Below are positions 23,964-35,175 of a DNA stretch of 64,000 nt, piece after piece. The stretch comes from Entonaema liquescens (taxonomy: Eukaryota; Ascomycota; Sordariomycetes; Xylariales; Xylariaceae). The DNA is taken from contig CADCSX010000008.1 of NCBI GenBank assembly GCA_902805475.1, forward strand, positions 558,001-622,000, given 5' to 3'. Every line of letters starts with the position of its first letter. Positions within the stretch are counted from its first letter, which is position 1. A model generated the notes under the pieces. That model saw only the letters and a program-made list of their open reading frames with translations. It made no database searches and was not told where the DNA came from. A program made the position numbers and the translations under genes.

Positions 23964-24983
23964 CTATTGTAAGACAGAACGGAACTCATCCCACCTCGTT
24001 GCGGCTACAGTAGCGAACTCTCTTATGAGAGCGGGACCAACAACTGTTCCACCACTCTTAGATATCGTTAAGACCTTCGTCTCCCCCTCCGTATTATCAA
24101 CTACCATTGTCACCGTTTCATTACACAAGCTTTCCTCCAATCTATCCGGGTCCACTAGGATCCAATACTGCCCATTGCCTTTCTTCTGTCTCTCCCTTGC
24201 CGTAAACACGGCTGCCGTGCAAGCCACTGGTAACCCGCGTATGCTTAACGGAATCGGCTCTTTTTCACTTGGCCGGGTGCATAGCACTAGTTCGCGATCA
24301 ACATCCCAATATGCGTAGGGGAGTTTTGTATCTCGTAGAGCAGCTACAATAGCAGCCCATGCTACGTCGAAGGGGTTGCCGTCGAAGGAAATAAATAGCA
24401 CGTCAATATACAGCACCCAATATGCCTTGACCTCTTTCGTTGTTGCTTCACCAAATTCCTCCTCTTCTTCCGTATCTCCGTGACTTCGTATCTCGGAACC
24501 ATCATGGTATATTCGTAAATCGTCGGCAGATAAGAGCTTAGAGCTATGCAGCAAGGAGAAGAGGCGTGTGCTTAGGGTCTGCGCAAGGGTAGTCGGGGGT
24601 ACGCCTGGTAGGAAATTGGGCGCGCAACCGGTAGCTAGTTCGACATTGGGTACCAACAGATCGTAGTCTCGCAGTTCGTCGCCAATCGCAATATCATCGG
24701 CTTGCGGTGCACGGTAATTCGGGATCTGAGATGTGAGAAGAGTCTCGCCGCGTACGCCGCAGATAACTGTTGTATCGCCGGAGCGGACCACAGCGCTTCC
24801 ATGCGCGTGTGAAAGAGATGAGGTGTTGACGCTATAGGGGCGTGCTTGTCGCGGTTGTCTCCCGTTCGTACGCGAGGATGGTGTGGACGGGTCCGAAGGT
24901 TGGAGATTTGCGAGGAGGAATGGATGTGGAGAGAGCTTTGCAAAGGTCGCACTTGATAGTGTTAAGGAGTTTGACGATGCCAT
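23964..24983 (-). CDS. RRP43: Exosome complex component Rrp43
   Basis: RNase PH-fold ring subunit of the RNA exosome, which processes and degrades RNA 3'-to-5' in nucleus and cytoplasm; in eukaryotes the ring is catalytically inactive. One 339-aa exon from ATG 24983. The RNase PH domain 1 is seen from HGSAVVRSGDTTVICGVRGE, through YDLLVPNVELATGCAPNF and LAQTLSTRLFSLLHSSKLL, to WVLYIDVLFISFDGNPFDVAWAAIVAALRDTKLP. Domain 2 contains VACTAAVF, WILVDPDRLEESLC and ISKSGG, ending in ATRWDEFRSVL. An acidic insert around residues 165-185 (EEEEEFGEAT) precedes the WVLYIDV strand, as in fungal orthologues. No disruption is seen. Confidence 0.92.
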   Translation of the reverse strand: MASSNSLTLSSATFAKLSPHPFLLANLQPSDPSTPSSRTNGRQPRQARPYSVNTSSLSHAHGSAVVRSGDTTVICGVRGETLLTSQIPNYRAPQADDIAIGDELRDYDLLVPNVELATGCAPNFLPGVPPTTLAQTLSTRLFSLLHSSKLLSADDLRIYHDGSEIRSHGDTEEEEEFGEATTKEVKAYWVLYIDVLFISFDGNPFDVAWAAIVAALRDTKLPYAYWDVDRELVLCTRPSEKEPIPLSIRGLPVACTAAVFTARERQKKGNGQYWILVDPDRLEESLCNETVTMVVDNTEGETKVLTISKSGGTVVGPALIREFATVAATRWDEFRSVLQ

Positions 24984-25278
24984 GGTGTATATTAAAGAGC
25001 CGTGCTTAGGCTCTTGAGAAATTGGCCAAAAATAAGCGATTTAGGATTCACCAAGGCTTTAAAAATGTCATGATACGGCTTTCTCTAAGACGGAAAGTTT
25101 GAAATTTGAGATGGACCCAACGCCAGCCTTGCGGGGCCCTAGTTCAAAAAGTGGGATACATGAAGTCATAACCAATCAATATTCAATAATCCGTAAGGCT
25201 ACAGTTTCTGTGTAACAACTTGATAAGATAAAGCTAAATCCCCACCAAACGTTTCTTGCTTTCTTTGTATCACCAATT

Positions 25279-25832
25279 CTACAACGACCTTTGAAGCGCT
25301 GCCATTAACGGAGTACCATCCATATAATACGCAGCTTGCTTCACACGCCCCTTATCTTCTCCAGATGTCTCCAAACGGATGAAAGCAAAAGCTGGAACTG
25401 TAATTGTTTCCTTTTCCGGATCGTTCTTGACTTTCCATGTTATGTGGCATGGCTGATAGATCTTATTCTCTATCATATCTAGCACATATAGTTGTTAATC
25501 ACTTGCGTATCGTTCGGCACTGATAGATTTTCAATCTGGTCTTACCAAAGCTTTCAATTTCATGGTGCATCATTTCCAGCCTTGCCCAGGTTCCCTTGAA
25601 GAAGTTGCGCAGCTCCTCCAGTCCGTCAAAAAGGGGCATATTGCCAAACTGTACTTTGGCATCTCTCGTGTATACGTCTGCCAACCTCGACACGTCGAGA
25701 GAATCATTTGATTCATGAAACTTGGCGATGATTAGCCTTAGTAGCTTTAGGGCATTTCGTTGTTAGAAGTGATCGGCTCACCTTGAGAAGCCATTCTCGG
25801 ATCTCGGAGTGCGTCGTGGGTACGAAAGCCAT
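25279..25832 (-). CDS. SnoaL/NTF2-like small protein
   Basis: About 141 aa from three exons: 25832-25782, 25720-25546 and 25478-25279, with phases 0 and 1 and good GT/AG sites. Start ATG is at 25832 (MAFVPTTHSEIREWLLK). The pattern of LADVYTRDAKVQFGNMPLFDGLEELRNFF, then HHEIESFG, then CHITWKVKNDPE and VPAFAFIRLE is that of a SnoaL-like cone-shaped fold used by polyketide cyclases, isomerases and many proteins of unknown role. I cannot name a substrate. It stands alone, with no pathway genes around it. A frame upstream of the ATG is open but has no better start. Confidence 0.7.
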
Positions 25833-28071
25833 AGTCTCAGATGCTTCCAAGTGTACTCTAGATAATGATAGAGACAAATTATTAATGGCCCTTTGAATCT
25901 TTCTGGTGCTCTCTATTATACTTATATATTCCTCATGATGCCTTTTGTGATGTTGAAAGCTGACTAAATTGTCGTGACCATTTTCCTCTTTGGGAAAGGT
26001 TGGGTTTAAGGGGCTTGTCAGCAAGCATATTACAAAGTTGGCATCATGAAGACCTTTACCCAGAGAGAGATGGAAGAAGCTAGGCGCCCTCTAGTTAGAT
26101 ATCAAATGGACATATGCCATAAATTGTAAACGGTATTATTTACTTCCGCATGATTATTCAAGAGGCTACCTTACCCCTATATTAGGTACCAAATAGGAGG
26201 TGCCTATGGTATCTAACAGCCAACTCCTTACCAGCCAAGACACAGTCTGATTCCCGACATGATCTTACATCCTTAGTATTAATTGTCACCTGTAGTAGTT
26301 AACCCTACGTATATTCTCGAAGTTCTAGTCCGCTCCAGTTTCCGTACAACTCTGTCGAGATTTAAGTTGCAGCATAGTTAGATCCAGAACAAACCTATTT
26401 CCACGAGTTTTGGATAGCATTCCTAGGTACTCAATTCCACATAAATACCAGGGCTTAATTGGGTTACCCCATCCTGTTACTAGACTGAGCCTAGAAGCAA
26501 CTCACTTTGCACCGAATTACTGTACTCAGTAGCCTCTGTTTGGACGTGATATTCAATGTCCCAACAAGATCTACTACCCAAATTAGTAGTACCAAAGGGT
26601 TAAAGTTGAATAGTTGAAAAGCCCAGGGCAAATGAATATGGCTATGATGATGTCGAACATTGGGAAGGCTCATGGCTCCTCACACAATAACGTATGTTGT
26701 CTTACTCCTAGATTATATTCTTAGAGGGGGTAATGCTTAACATTGCTTCACTTGAATAGGACTTGGAGTTTGTCTAAGTACCTAGATAGGTACCGTATAT
26801 AAGGTACCATCAGTTAACAAAAAGGCCACCCGCCGTGTAGAAACACTAATGCTACCTAGTTTGGCGGTTGCCTGTTCAACGCAGCTTTTAATGTTTGTAG
26901 ATTAAGTGAAAATATAGGTACCTAAGTGCATATTAACAACGTTAGGCAGGTACTCTCGAATCACTACAAGATAAGGGGCGAACGAAGGAGTCTCGTGGTA
27001 CAGTAAAAGTTCACAGGTAGGTACTAAGAAATAATGCGCCTTCCGAGTTGTTATCAGAGGTTACCTATGCTACGGGAATTGGCGTCTAAGAAAGCTCTCC
27101 GTATCGACCGTGCATCAAAGACGCTATGACATATTCTACTGATAGATGGAAGGTACTAACAGGCACTTGCTCTTTTTTGAGGCTGTGTACTAATGTAGCG
27201 TACAATTTGCCGTTCCGTAGCTGCCTCGCCTCTGCTCCCGCGACTATATCGCTCCTTCTCCTTGGATTGTCGCCTAAGCAGCGATTAGTCGATTGAGGGC
27301 GGTGAGATCTTTCGAATGATCAATGGACTAACCGCCGTTTTCTATTTAAGTCCGTGGCTCCCCCCGGCATTGGAGTATTTCCCCCTTCCACTTCCGTCTT
27401 CATACAACCCTTTATCAACACAACCCATTCGCACCCGCCTTTCACATGGCATGGACTTCGAATATCCTATTTTTGCAATCAATTACAATAATACATATGT
27501 ACCTTGGGTATATTTCAATAGGGGTACTTATGCAACTATACTATTCTATTTGATTGACAACACTATGTCTCCTACTATTAAGCACTTCTATTCATACCGA
27601 CCTTCCATCAAAGCCCTTAAGTATTGTCGCCGCGCCCTCTATTATTGTCACAATTTTGCGACATCGGGATATAGTAAGTCTTGCTTTTACTTTCTTTATT
27701 CTGATATATCATCTCGACCTTATTCCAGTCTGTCTTCTCTTGCCGTACTGATCTTGCTGGTGCCGGTCCTCTCTTATACCTTGTTTTTTTCCTCTTGCCC
27801 TTTCACATATCACCTTTAGGTACCTACAGTTCACACTTGTAAACTTATCTTATCAAGTTTATTCCGCATACTGCATTCAACTACTTTGTACCCTTTCTGC
27901 TGCCATCACCTCTTTAGGTCTCAATCTAACTTATTTCCTTCTAGCTTGACATCCAAGCACCTACCTACATAGCCGCCGACTCGACAATCAAAACGGCTCC
28001 GGCTGGCTGAGCACCTACCTATTCATTATTTGCCGCCTAGCGAACGGGGGAGTCAGCGATGGGCAACCCTT
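25833..28071. other. Intergenic region rich in AGGTACC motifs
   Basis: 2.2 kb without a convincing gene. Short AGGTACC/GGTACCT palindromes recur at 26180, 26770-26815, 26920 and 27020. The plus frame 27316-27819 (167 aa) is tyrosine/serine-rich and lacks splice or family support; I leave it uncalled. Confidence 0.5.
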
Positions 28072-28470
28072 CTACTCCACGTGTCGACCAAGTTGCCACG
28101 AAACCTGTAGCACAGCCCGCACCCCCCGCAGAGTCTTTGTAGTCCCGGCTGCACAGCCTTCAACCCGCGTAAGAATCAAGTATATTCTGATTATTAAAAT
28201 TTGAAATGGAATTTTACTAACCCTTTTGTGGACAGCGTATGAAGCACGAGGCGATCTGGGGAACGAGAGTCTTGGGTGCCTTTTTGGGGATATGGAAAAG
28301 CTATTCAACGCCGCTGACATGCGGTTCTTCAAACATAAGGAGTAGCGCGTCAGTGCCAGTGCCAATGGCACGACGTACGTCGAGGCCGCTGTCGAGGCCG
28401 CTGTCGACGCCGCCGTTGAGTTGTTCTGGAGATGGAAGAAGGCTGGATGAAGGCTGGCCAGTAAACCCCA
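28072..28470 (+). pseudogene. Decayed copy of the unknown gene at 49954-50777
   Basis: Matches the second gene base by base in several blocks. The exon 1/intron junction CGCGTAAGAATCAAGTAT is shared; next come the intron 3' end and ...CGTATGAAGCACGAGGCG against CGTATGAAACATGAGGCG; then ATGGAAAAGCTATTCAACGC; and finally GAGTTGTTCTGGAGATGGAAGAAGGC. The copy is disabled. The exon 1 region contains an in-frame TAG (GAGTCTTTGTAG) near 28141, exon 2 carries a TAG at 28343-28345 after AAACATAAGGAG, and about 12 bp encoding EAAV is expanded to three units near 28380-28415. Conservation of the intron shows it arose by DNA duplication, not retroposition. Confidence 0.8.
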
Positions 28471-29138
28471 ATATGCGCCTTAGGAAACATAAGAGATTTT
28501 AGGATGCACAATACCTAAGGCGTCTTAGAACTCATGATCGCGGTATTCAAGATTGCCGGCCTATTTTATTACTTTACAACATATTGAGTATCATCTCGAG
28601 GGGTTCAATCAACGACAACAATTATTCGTCTTTTGGAACAAAAACATCTTATTTGAAAGAAAAGAAGACAGAAATATCTTTGAAGTCATTCATATTAACT
28701 AACGGACCTAACAAACCTCGTACAGACGCTTCAATAAAATTACAACAGAAACAATAATTGTATAACAACATCTACCAAACCATTATCCCACAAAAAGGCA
28801 GATACTCTGTACCGGTTCAGTTTGTCAAAGAAAAGGAGGTTTCACAAAGTTGAGGAAGAACGAGAGCATCTGTCTTATCGCGAAAATGAATAGTTATATG
28901 AGACCCGAACAAGTTTCAGTTTGTTCAATTACGCACTTTAGATTACCCAGTCACAAATTAAGTACCTTATATCATTCAAAATTCCAATTACTATGAGCCA
29001 GTGATGCGTATGGTTAGTAGGTAGGGTTTAGTTTAAAGTGTCCCAAAGTAAGAACTCTACTTAAAGAAGGGACTGCTTTTTCCCGCCTGAGTCCTTTTTT
29101 GCCTTTTGGAAGTGAAAATTCTTATACTAAGGATGTCT
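28471..29138. other. Spacer between the pseudogene and the GMC gene
   Basis: About 670 bp, AT-rich, holding the 3' end of the GMC oxidoreductase gene. Nothing else is seen. Confidence 0.5.
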
Positions 29139-30983
29139 TTAAGCATAGAGATCGGACTTAATAATCTTAGCACCGTGCTCTGCTATGCCATACGCAGTGG
29201 CCTGGGTGTTACACGGTGGTATAATAGGCATTATACTTAGGTCACAAACCCGAAGGTTCTTGCACCCGTAGACGCGTAACCCTTCATCTACCACACCACC
29301 CATTTCCCGAGGCATCTGCGAGCAAGTGCCGACGAAATGATAAGCGCCTAGGCAGGTTTCGCGAGCATATTTCTTGGCGTCCTCGAGATCGGAGAGATTA
29401 TATTCTGCCGGGACGCGCTTCCCGTTCGGGACAATCTGCTTGGCTAATGGCTCTGTCTTCTTGATCCGCTCCACCTGTTGGATGTGTCTGGCTAGTATCT
29501 CGACGTCGGCTGGGTGCGAAAGGTACCTTGGGTCTACCTTAAGGCCAGGAGAGGACGCGGATGGAGATGTGATGTGTGTCGATCCGCGCGATAGTGGGTG
29601 ATTAAGACTTACTGCAAAGGTCATATAGCGCTCGTCGCCGGTGGGGTGAGCCAGTGGATCTCCGTTAGGATCGAAAGCTGTATATCCGGGGAATGTGGTA
29701 TATAAAGCTGATGCCTCGGTAGGCGAGGCAAGAACAGACCGTACAAACGACTCGTGGGCTTTCGAGAATTCAGGAGTCACCTTATCTGAGATAGCCTTTC
29801 CGCTCAAGCCGTCGAAGAGCTGGCTGAGTTCTTCCTGCCCGTCTTTTGAGCTGAAAGGGGGAAGGGGCATCTGGGCTGAACCGCTGGTGTTAAGACTAGT
29901 TAGAGGACCACGGCCCTTCATCATCGCTTCTTGGGCTGCAGCAATCACTGCTGGGTCCCCCTGCATAAGTCCATCTAGGGTTTCGAATCCTTCTTGCGTA
30001 ACGACTTCGTCTGTGAAACTCGAGTACACGTGGTTTTGGAGATTTTCTCCCACGTGAGAATTGTCAACAGCAACGGTTATTCCAAGTGGACGAAGGATTT
30101 CTGCGTTTCCAATGCCTGACAGTTCTAGTATCTTGGGGGAGTGGATAGCCCCGGCGCTGAGGATCACCTCCTTGCGAGCCTTGACGGTGCTGGTGATGTC
30201 ATCCTTGATGTATTGGACGCCGGTAGCCACAGGTTCACCAGTATCATTGCTCAAAGTAACTTTCTCAACCAAGGCTTGGGCCCAGACAGTCAAATTGGGG
30301 CGTGACCGGGCCGGTTTTAGGTAGGCTGATCCCGAATAGCTTCTTAGTTTCGTGTTAGGGTGCAAGGACTCGGGGTCCGTGAAGGCGCCGTATATTTGCC
30401 CGGAAAAGGGGTTCAGTGACACAGGGAACCCCATATTAGAAAGTGTTTCTCTCCATACTGCTGGCCAACGAGTTTCCTCGGCAGCAAAACTGACATGTAC
30501 CGGACCCTGACCCAAGCTTCCCCACTGAGAGTTTTCTAGGTGGTATGCCTTTTCCATTGATTGTGAGAAGTTCGTCCAATCCCAACCTGGATTCCCAAGA
30601 CCAGCCCATGCGTCAACATGCGCCTTGGAGGAAGGCGTGAATATGAAAGTATTGATTGCGCTGGATCCCCCAAGCACACGGCCACAGTAGACGTGTAGTT
30701 GTCGACCTCCAAGAGATTCCTAGGAACCCACACATTAGCCTTGGATTCGTATCGGTCTACTCATAAGATGACATACTTGGGGAACTATCTGTAGGTTCCA
30801 ATTTGAGGGGGTGCTTATCAGAGACTGACACATGGCTGGCATGGTAACTCTAGGATCAGCGGTCAAGTCTTCGCCAGCCTCAATTACGAGGACTTGAACA
30901 TCCGGATCTTCAGAGAGGCGGGCAGCTAGTGCAAGACCGGCGGTTCCGCCCCCAACAATAACGAAGTCAAAGCTCTCAGACAT
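29139..30983 (-). CDS. GMC-family FAD oxidoreductase
   Basis: Glucose-methanol-choline family flavoprotein that oxidises an alcohol (aryl, sugar or choline-like; substrate unknown). Two exons, 30983-30777 and 30719-29139, phase 0, about 595 aa. The N-terminal Rossmann motif [20 protein letters not shown] and VIEAG bind [18 protein letters not shown] is the GMC signature 1. [22 protein letters not shown] is signature 2. The C-terminal catalytic segment has [21 protein letters not shown] (active-site His) and the closing [27 protein letters not shown], with Asn in the place of the second catalytic residue, as in several dehydrogenases. There is no clear signal peptide, so it is probably intracellular. 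It lies beside two other flavoenzyme genes. Confidence 0.88.
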
Positions 30984-31500
30984 GATGGCGCAAAAGTGAA
31001 GTACGGAAGCGTGTAGTTGTTAATCTGATGGACGACGGTGAGTGATAGAGGTAGGACAGGAGGGTGTTGGGGATGGAGAGGTTTAGCAGAAAAAGAGTCT
31101 TTATTTCTCTATCATACCTATGATAACACAATGTGATGTTTGTTTCAAGGGATGAAGACCTCCAAAATGATAGCACTAGGTGCCTCTTATTCAAGTAACC
31201 ACACCCCCCCGTCGGTCCATATATAAATATTATGGGGCGTAGTTACACAACATCATCCTTTAGAAACTGGGTACTTACTTACCTACCCATAGATACAATT
31301 CATGTACAAGTATTAGACTTTTATGCCGTGATATATACCTAACCTTTAAATGCATATACACGACGTAGATAGCAAGCACCCAGTTTGGTGTAGCTACCTC
31401 CTTATTGCCGTATATTGTATGACTCGGAAGTAATCTAAGCAATGTATGTTTCACTTAGCAATTTCAATGAGTGAGGTTTAAAATTCCTATTTTTAACATA
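30984..31500. other. Promoter side of the GMC gene up to the transposon
   Basis: About 515 bp upstream of the GMC start. It contains CTACC/GGTAGG motifs and no coding signal. In particular I could not find the missing 5' exon of the FAD oxidase that starts beyond the transposon. Bases 31499-31500 are the left TA of the target duplication. Confidence 0.5.
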
Positions 31501-31569
31501 AGGTAGATCACCCATTTACGAGCTTACTTTTAGACGAGCCACGATTTCCCATACAAAATCGCCAAAACA
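31501..31569 (+). repeat. Left terminal inverted repeat of the transposon
   Basis: Begins AGGTAGATCACCC and runs through ACGAGCCACGATTTCCC and ATACAAAATCGCC. It pairs with the reverse complement of 33114-33182 at roughly 90 percent by eye. Several differences are T here where the right copy has C, in line with RIP-type transitions. Confidence 0.85.
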
Positions 31570-33113
31570 TTATATTTTTATTTAATTTTAAAAACCCATT
31601 AATGTAATAATATAAATTTAAAATAATTAATATTTTTTAATATTTTATAATATTTAATAAAATATATATTTTTAAACGTTTTATTAATATATAATATTTT
31701 TATATATAAATTATTAATAAATTTATTAAAAATTAAAATTTTTAATAATTTTTCGAATATTTATTATATAAAAAAAGTAATGTTATTTACAAATTATTTT
31801 ATTAATTTTTCCACGTAAATTATTTTACCGAATAATTGTAAATGATTAATACGTTAAATTAATTAATAATTATTAATAAAATAATATATTATTATTTAAA
31901 TTTATAAAAAGTTTAAATTTAAAGTTTATTTATTATTTATAAATTAATTTTATTTATTTAAACTTTTAATAATTAATTATATTATTATAATAAAGTTAAA
32001 AATTTAAAAATTTTAAATATTATTAAATATTTAATTAAATATTTAAAAAAAATTATTTATAAATATTAATATTCGATTGTATTTTACTTAAAATATAATT
32101 AATTTTAAAAATATTTATATTATTAAATGTGTTTTATTATAACAATTATATAAATATATTTATTTTATATTAAAAATGTTATTAACGTAAATTATTTAAT
32201 TATAAATATTATTTTTTTTAATTAAAAAATAATTATTTATAAATTAATTATTTTTATTTATAAATTAATTTTTAAATATTTAATAATATTTTTTTTAAAT
32301 TATAATATTATTTTACGAAAATTATATTATTAAATTATTTATTTTATAAAAATTTAAATAATATAAATTATTAAAATATTATTATTTAAATTACTTTATT
32401 TGTAAATTAATTAAAGTTATTTATAAATTAATTTTTTTTATTTATAAATTAATTTCGTGAAAAATAAAATTATATTTAATTAAAATTAATATTAATTAAT
32501 GCGTTTCGAAAAATAAAATTTAAATATTTTAATTATTTAAAATTATCTTTTAATATAAATATAAAATAATTAATTATATAATAATTAAATTAAAATATTA
32601 AAATATAATAATTTTTAAATTATTTACGTATAATTGTTTTAATAAAATAATTTACGTGGAAAAATTAACATGGTAATTTATAAATAACATTATTTTATAA
32701 AAATATAAAAAATAATTTTAAATAAAAAAAATCCAAATTAATTAAAATAATTAAAATATTACGTAATATAATTTTATTTATTTATTTATATAATATTTTA
32801 TTATATTAATATTTTAATTTAATTAAAATAATTATATTACATAATAATATTAATTTATATTAAATAAGAAAAATTTAAATAATCGAAATTTATTTTTTTT
32901 ATTTTAATTAAATTTTTAATTATTTAATTATTTAATTTTGAAATTTATATAAAATATTAAATTATTTTAAAAAAATTAAAATACTTTATATTTTTTTAAA
33001 TATTAATAAATTAATTTTTTTTTAAAATATATATAATTATAATTTTAAAATATAATTTTAAATTAACTTTTTGATTTTTAATACTTATTTTATTTAATTA
33101 ATTATAAATATGT

Positions 33114-33182
33114 TGTTTTAGCGATTTTGTATGGGAAATCGTGGCTCGTTCAAAGGTAGGCTCGTAGATGGGTGATCTACCT
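33114..33182 (-). repeat. Right terminal inverted repeat of the transposon
   Basis: Mirror partner of 31501-31569, ending GGGTGATCTACCT just before the TA at 33183-33184. It retains normal base composition, unlike the interior. Confidence 0.85.
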
Positions 33183-33184
33183 TA

Positions 33185-34601
33185 CCTTCATGTGTTGTAC
33201 GGCCTTCTGAATCGGATGATGTCTCTTTGGCACTCACCACGCTGGTTGAAGGCTCCTGTAGTTTTGCTGTTCGCGGGGGAGGTCACAGCTCTACTAAAGG
33301 GGCCTCGAGCATAGACGGCGGGGTAACAATAGACATGCGAGGCATCAACCTAACCACGCTTAATGAAGATAGTAGTCTTGTCACTGTCGGAGCGGGTCAG
33401 GTCTGGGGTGGTGTATATTCGATTCTTTATCAGGCTGGAGTCACTATCCCAGGAGGTCGTAATAGCGGTATTGGTGTGGCAGGCTCAATACTCGGAGGTA
33501 AGTATCTACAGCGCCACAACGTCCTCTTTTCTCTTATACGAAGCTTTACGAAACTAACATCGCTTTAATAGGCGCCCTTGGATATATTGCCCAAAGTGTT
33601 GGCTTTGGGGCTGATTCTGTAGTGGAATTCGAAGTCGTCCTAGCAAACGGGAGCATAATAGTCGCAACCGAGAAGTCGAATCATAACCTATGGCGTTCGC
33701 TCAAAGGGGGTGGTAACAATTTCGGCATCCTCACCAAGCTTGTGATTAACACTACGTCGATTGATGAGATCTGGACCTCCACCTCTCTGTACGATATTTC
33801 AGCGAAAGACAGCATACTACAGGCGTTTTACGACTTCATTGCCAATCCTGACTATGACACCAAGGCAAATTTATTGATGAATTATATTTACACTACTGCC
33901 AGTGGTTTACAGTTTAGCAACCTGTACACCTACGTAACCCCTATTGAAAATCCAGCAGCATTCAATAACTTCTATCCAATCCAAGGGCAGGTTGGGAATG
34001 TTTCAGCAGTGACAACCCTTCCAGACTACTCCATCAACCAGGACGCAACATCGCCAGATGGCTTTCAGTAAGCTCTCATCAGATGGTTCATGTTACGTGT
34101 TCTAACGAAGGATATCCATCTAGGCAAATCAAGTTCGCCACGACTTTCAAGAACAGTGTCCAACAGCTTGAAGATGCATTGACAGCCTTTAACAATAGTT
34201 TGCCGAGTGTCGCAAACATTGAGGGTCTCTCCTGGTCGCTAACATTGGAGCCTATCCCTGTTACGTTGGTTGCGGCATCAGAGGCGAGAGGTGGCAATAT
34301 TATGGGAATTACAGTGCCTCCTGAGGGACTTGTGTTAGCAATTGGGTCTTTCAGTTTCACATCTGCAGACGACTTTCCTGTCATGGAGAGTGCCGCTGAG
34401 AAGCTCTTAGACGACATCATCACGGCAGCGAAGAAGAACGGGGTGTACAATTCCTATATTGACCTGAACCATGCTTTCCGCTCGCAGGATCCCTTCAAGA
34501 GTTATGGTGATGAGAACTACGCATTCTTACAGGAAACAGCTAGGTTGTATGATCCCAATTCTATCTTCCAAACGCTGATGCCTGGAGGGTTCAAACTCTG
34601 A
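33185..34601 (+). pseudogene. FAD-linked oxidase (berberine-bridge type), 5'-truncated at the transposon
   Basis: Remainder of a secreted-type FAD-binding-4/BBE oxidoreductase. Coding starts abruptly beside the transposon at PSCVVRPSESDDVSLAL. Exons: to 33497, 33572-34067 and 34124-34601, phases consistent. FAD-binding segments are present: FAVRGGGHSSTKGASSIDGG (contains the His that anchors FAD in this family), VTVGAGQVWGGVY, and GGRNSGIGVAGSILGG joined to ALGYIAQSVGFGADSV. The BBE domain is complete at the C-terminus (AFLQETARLYDPNSIF). Family members have about 50-60 further N-terminal residues with a signal peptide; none are found left of the element and there is no in-frame ATG before the FAD domain. 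The body has no stops, so inactivation is recent or the gene uses an unseen exon. Confidence 0.75.
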
Positions 34602-35175
34602 GAGTCGAAGCCAACATCATCCTAGCAATGAAGTCTACTAGGCACCTAGATGACTAAGGCATGTCGCATAACACCTTAAAGGACGATATATATAGATTAG
34701 CTACCGTTTCAAATTCCTAAATTATGTCTACAATATTGATAAAATACGGGTTCGTATCATAAGATAATATGTCTAGATAAGTACAAGTACCTTTATATAG
34801 CTTGATACCATAGAGATCGCAAATAAGGACATATTTTTCCTACCTAAGTCTAGAATAGATATATCCTTTGTCTCACCCTGAATATGTGTGTGGAATTGAG
34901 AAGACAAATAAAGTAGAGTGAGAAAACTAGGAGCATTTTTGAATTTGTACATATTACGTACTACTACTGTAGTTAGGAGAGTATCTACCTTGGGTAAGTA
35001 TGTAATTCCGTCCCGGGCAAGCCAATTTGCGATACCCGGAGGCTGGTGTAGGTACTCTTTTCTTTGTCTTACTCTTAGGTAGGTAGGTACTTATGTTCGG
35101 TCTAATAACCCTGACCCCTATTCTCCCTTCATCCTAAGAAGAGCTTCCGACTCCCTATTATACAGTTCAATAAAG
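34602..35175. other. Spacer between two co-oriented flavoenzyme genes
   Basis: About 570 bp with a TTAGGTAGGTAGGTACTT motif near 35077-35094. It should hold the promoter of the next gene. No coding sequence is supported. Confidence 0.5.

Larger units (their letters stand above)
31501..33182. mobile_element. RIP-degraded Tc1/mariner-like DNA transposon
   Basis: A 1682-bp block of extremely AT-rich DNA bounded by inverted repeats and by TA on each side (31499-31500 and 33183-33184), the target duplication typical of Tc1/mariner elements. No open reading frame survives inside; runs of TTAATTA and AAATATTT dominate and C/G are almost absent, as expected after repeat-induced point mutation (inference). 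The length suits a full-size fungal pogo/Fot-type or Tc1-type element. The composition changes abruptly at the inner edges of the inverted repeats. Confidence 0.8.

Noticed and set aside
27316..27819. 167-aa plus-strand open frame
   Set aside because: Tyr/Ser/Leu-rich composition, no domain, no splice signals in context, and located in a motif-rich spacer. It looks like chance.
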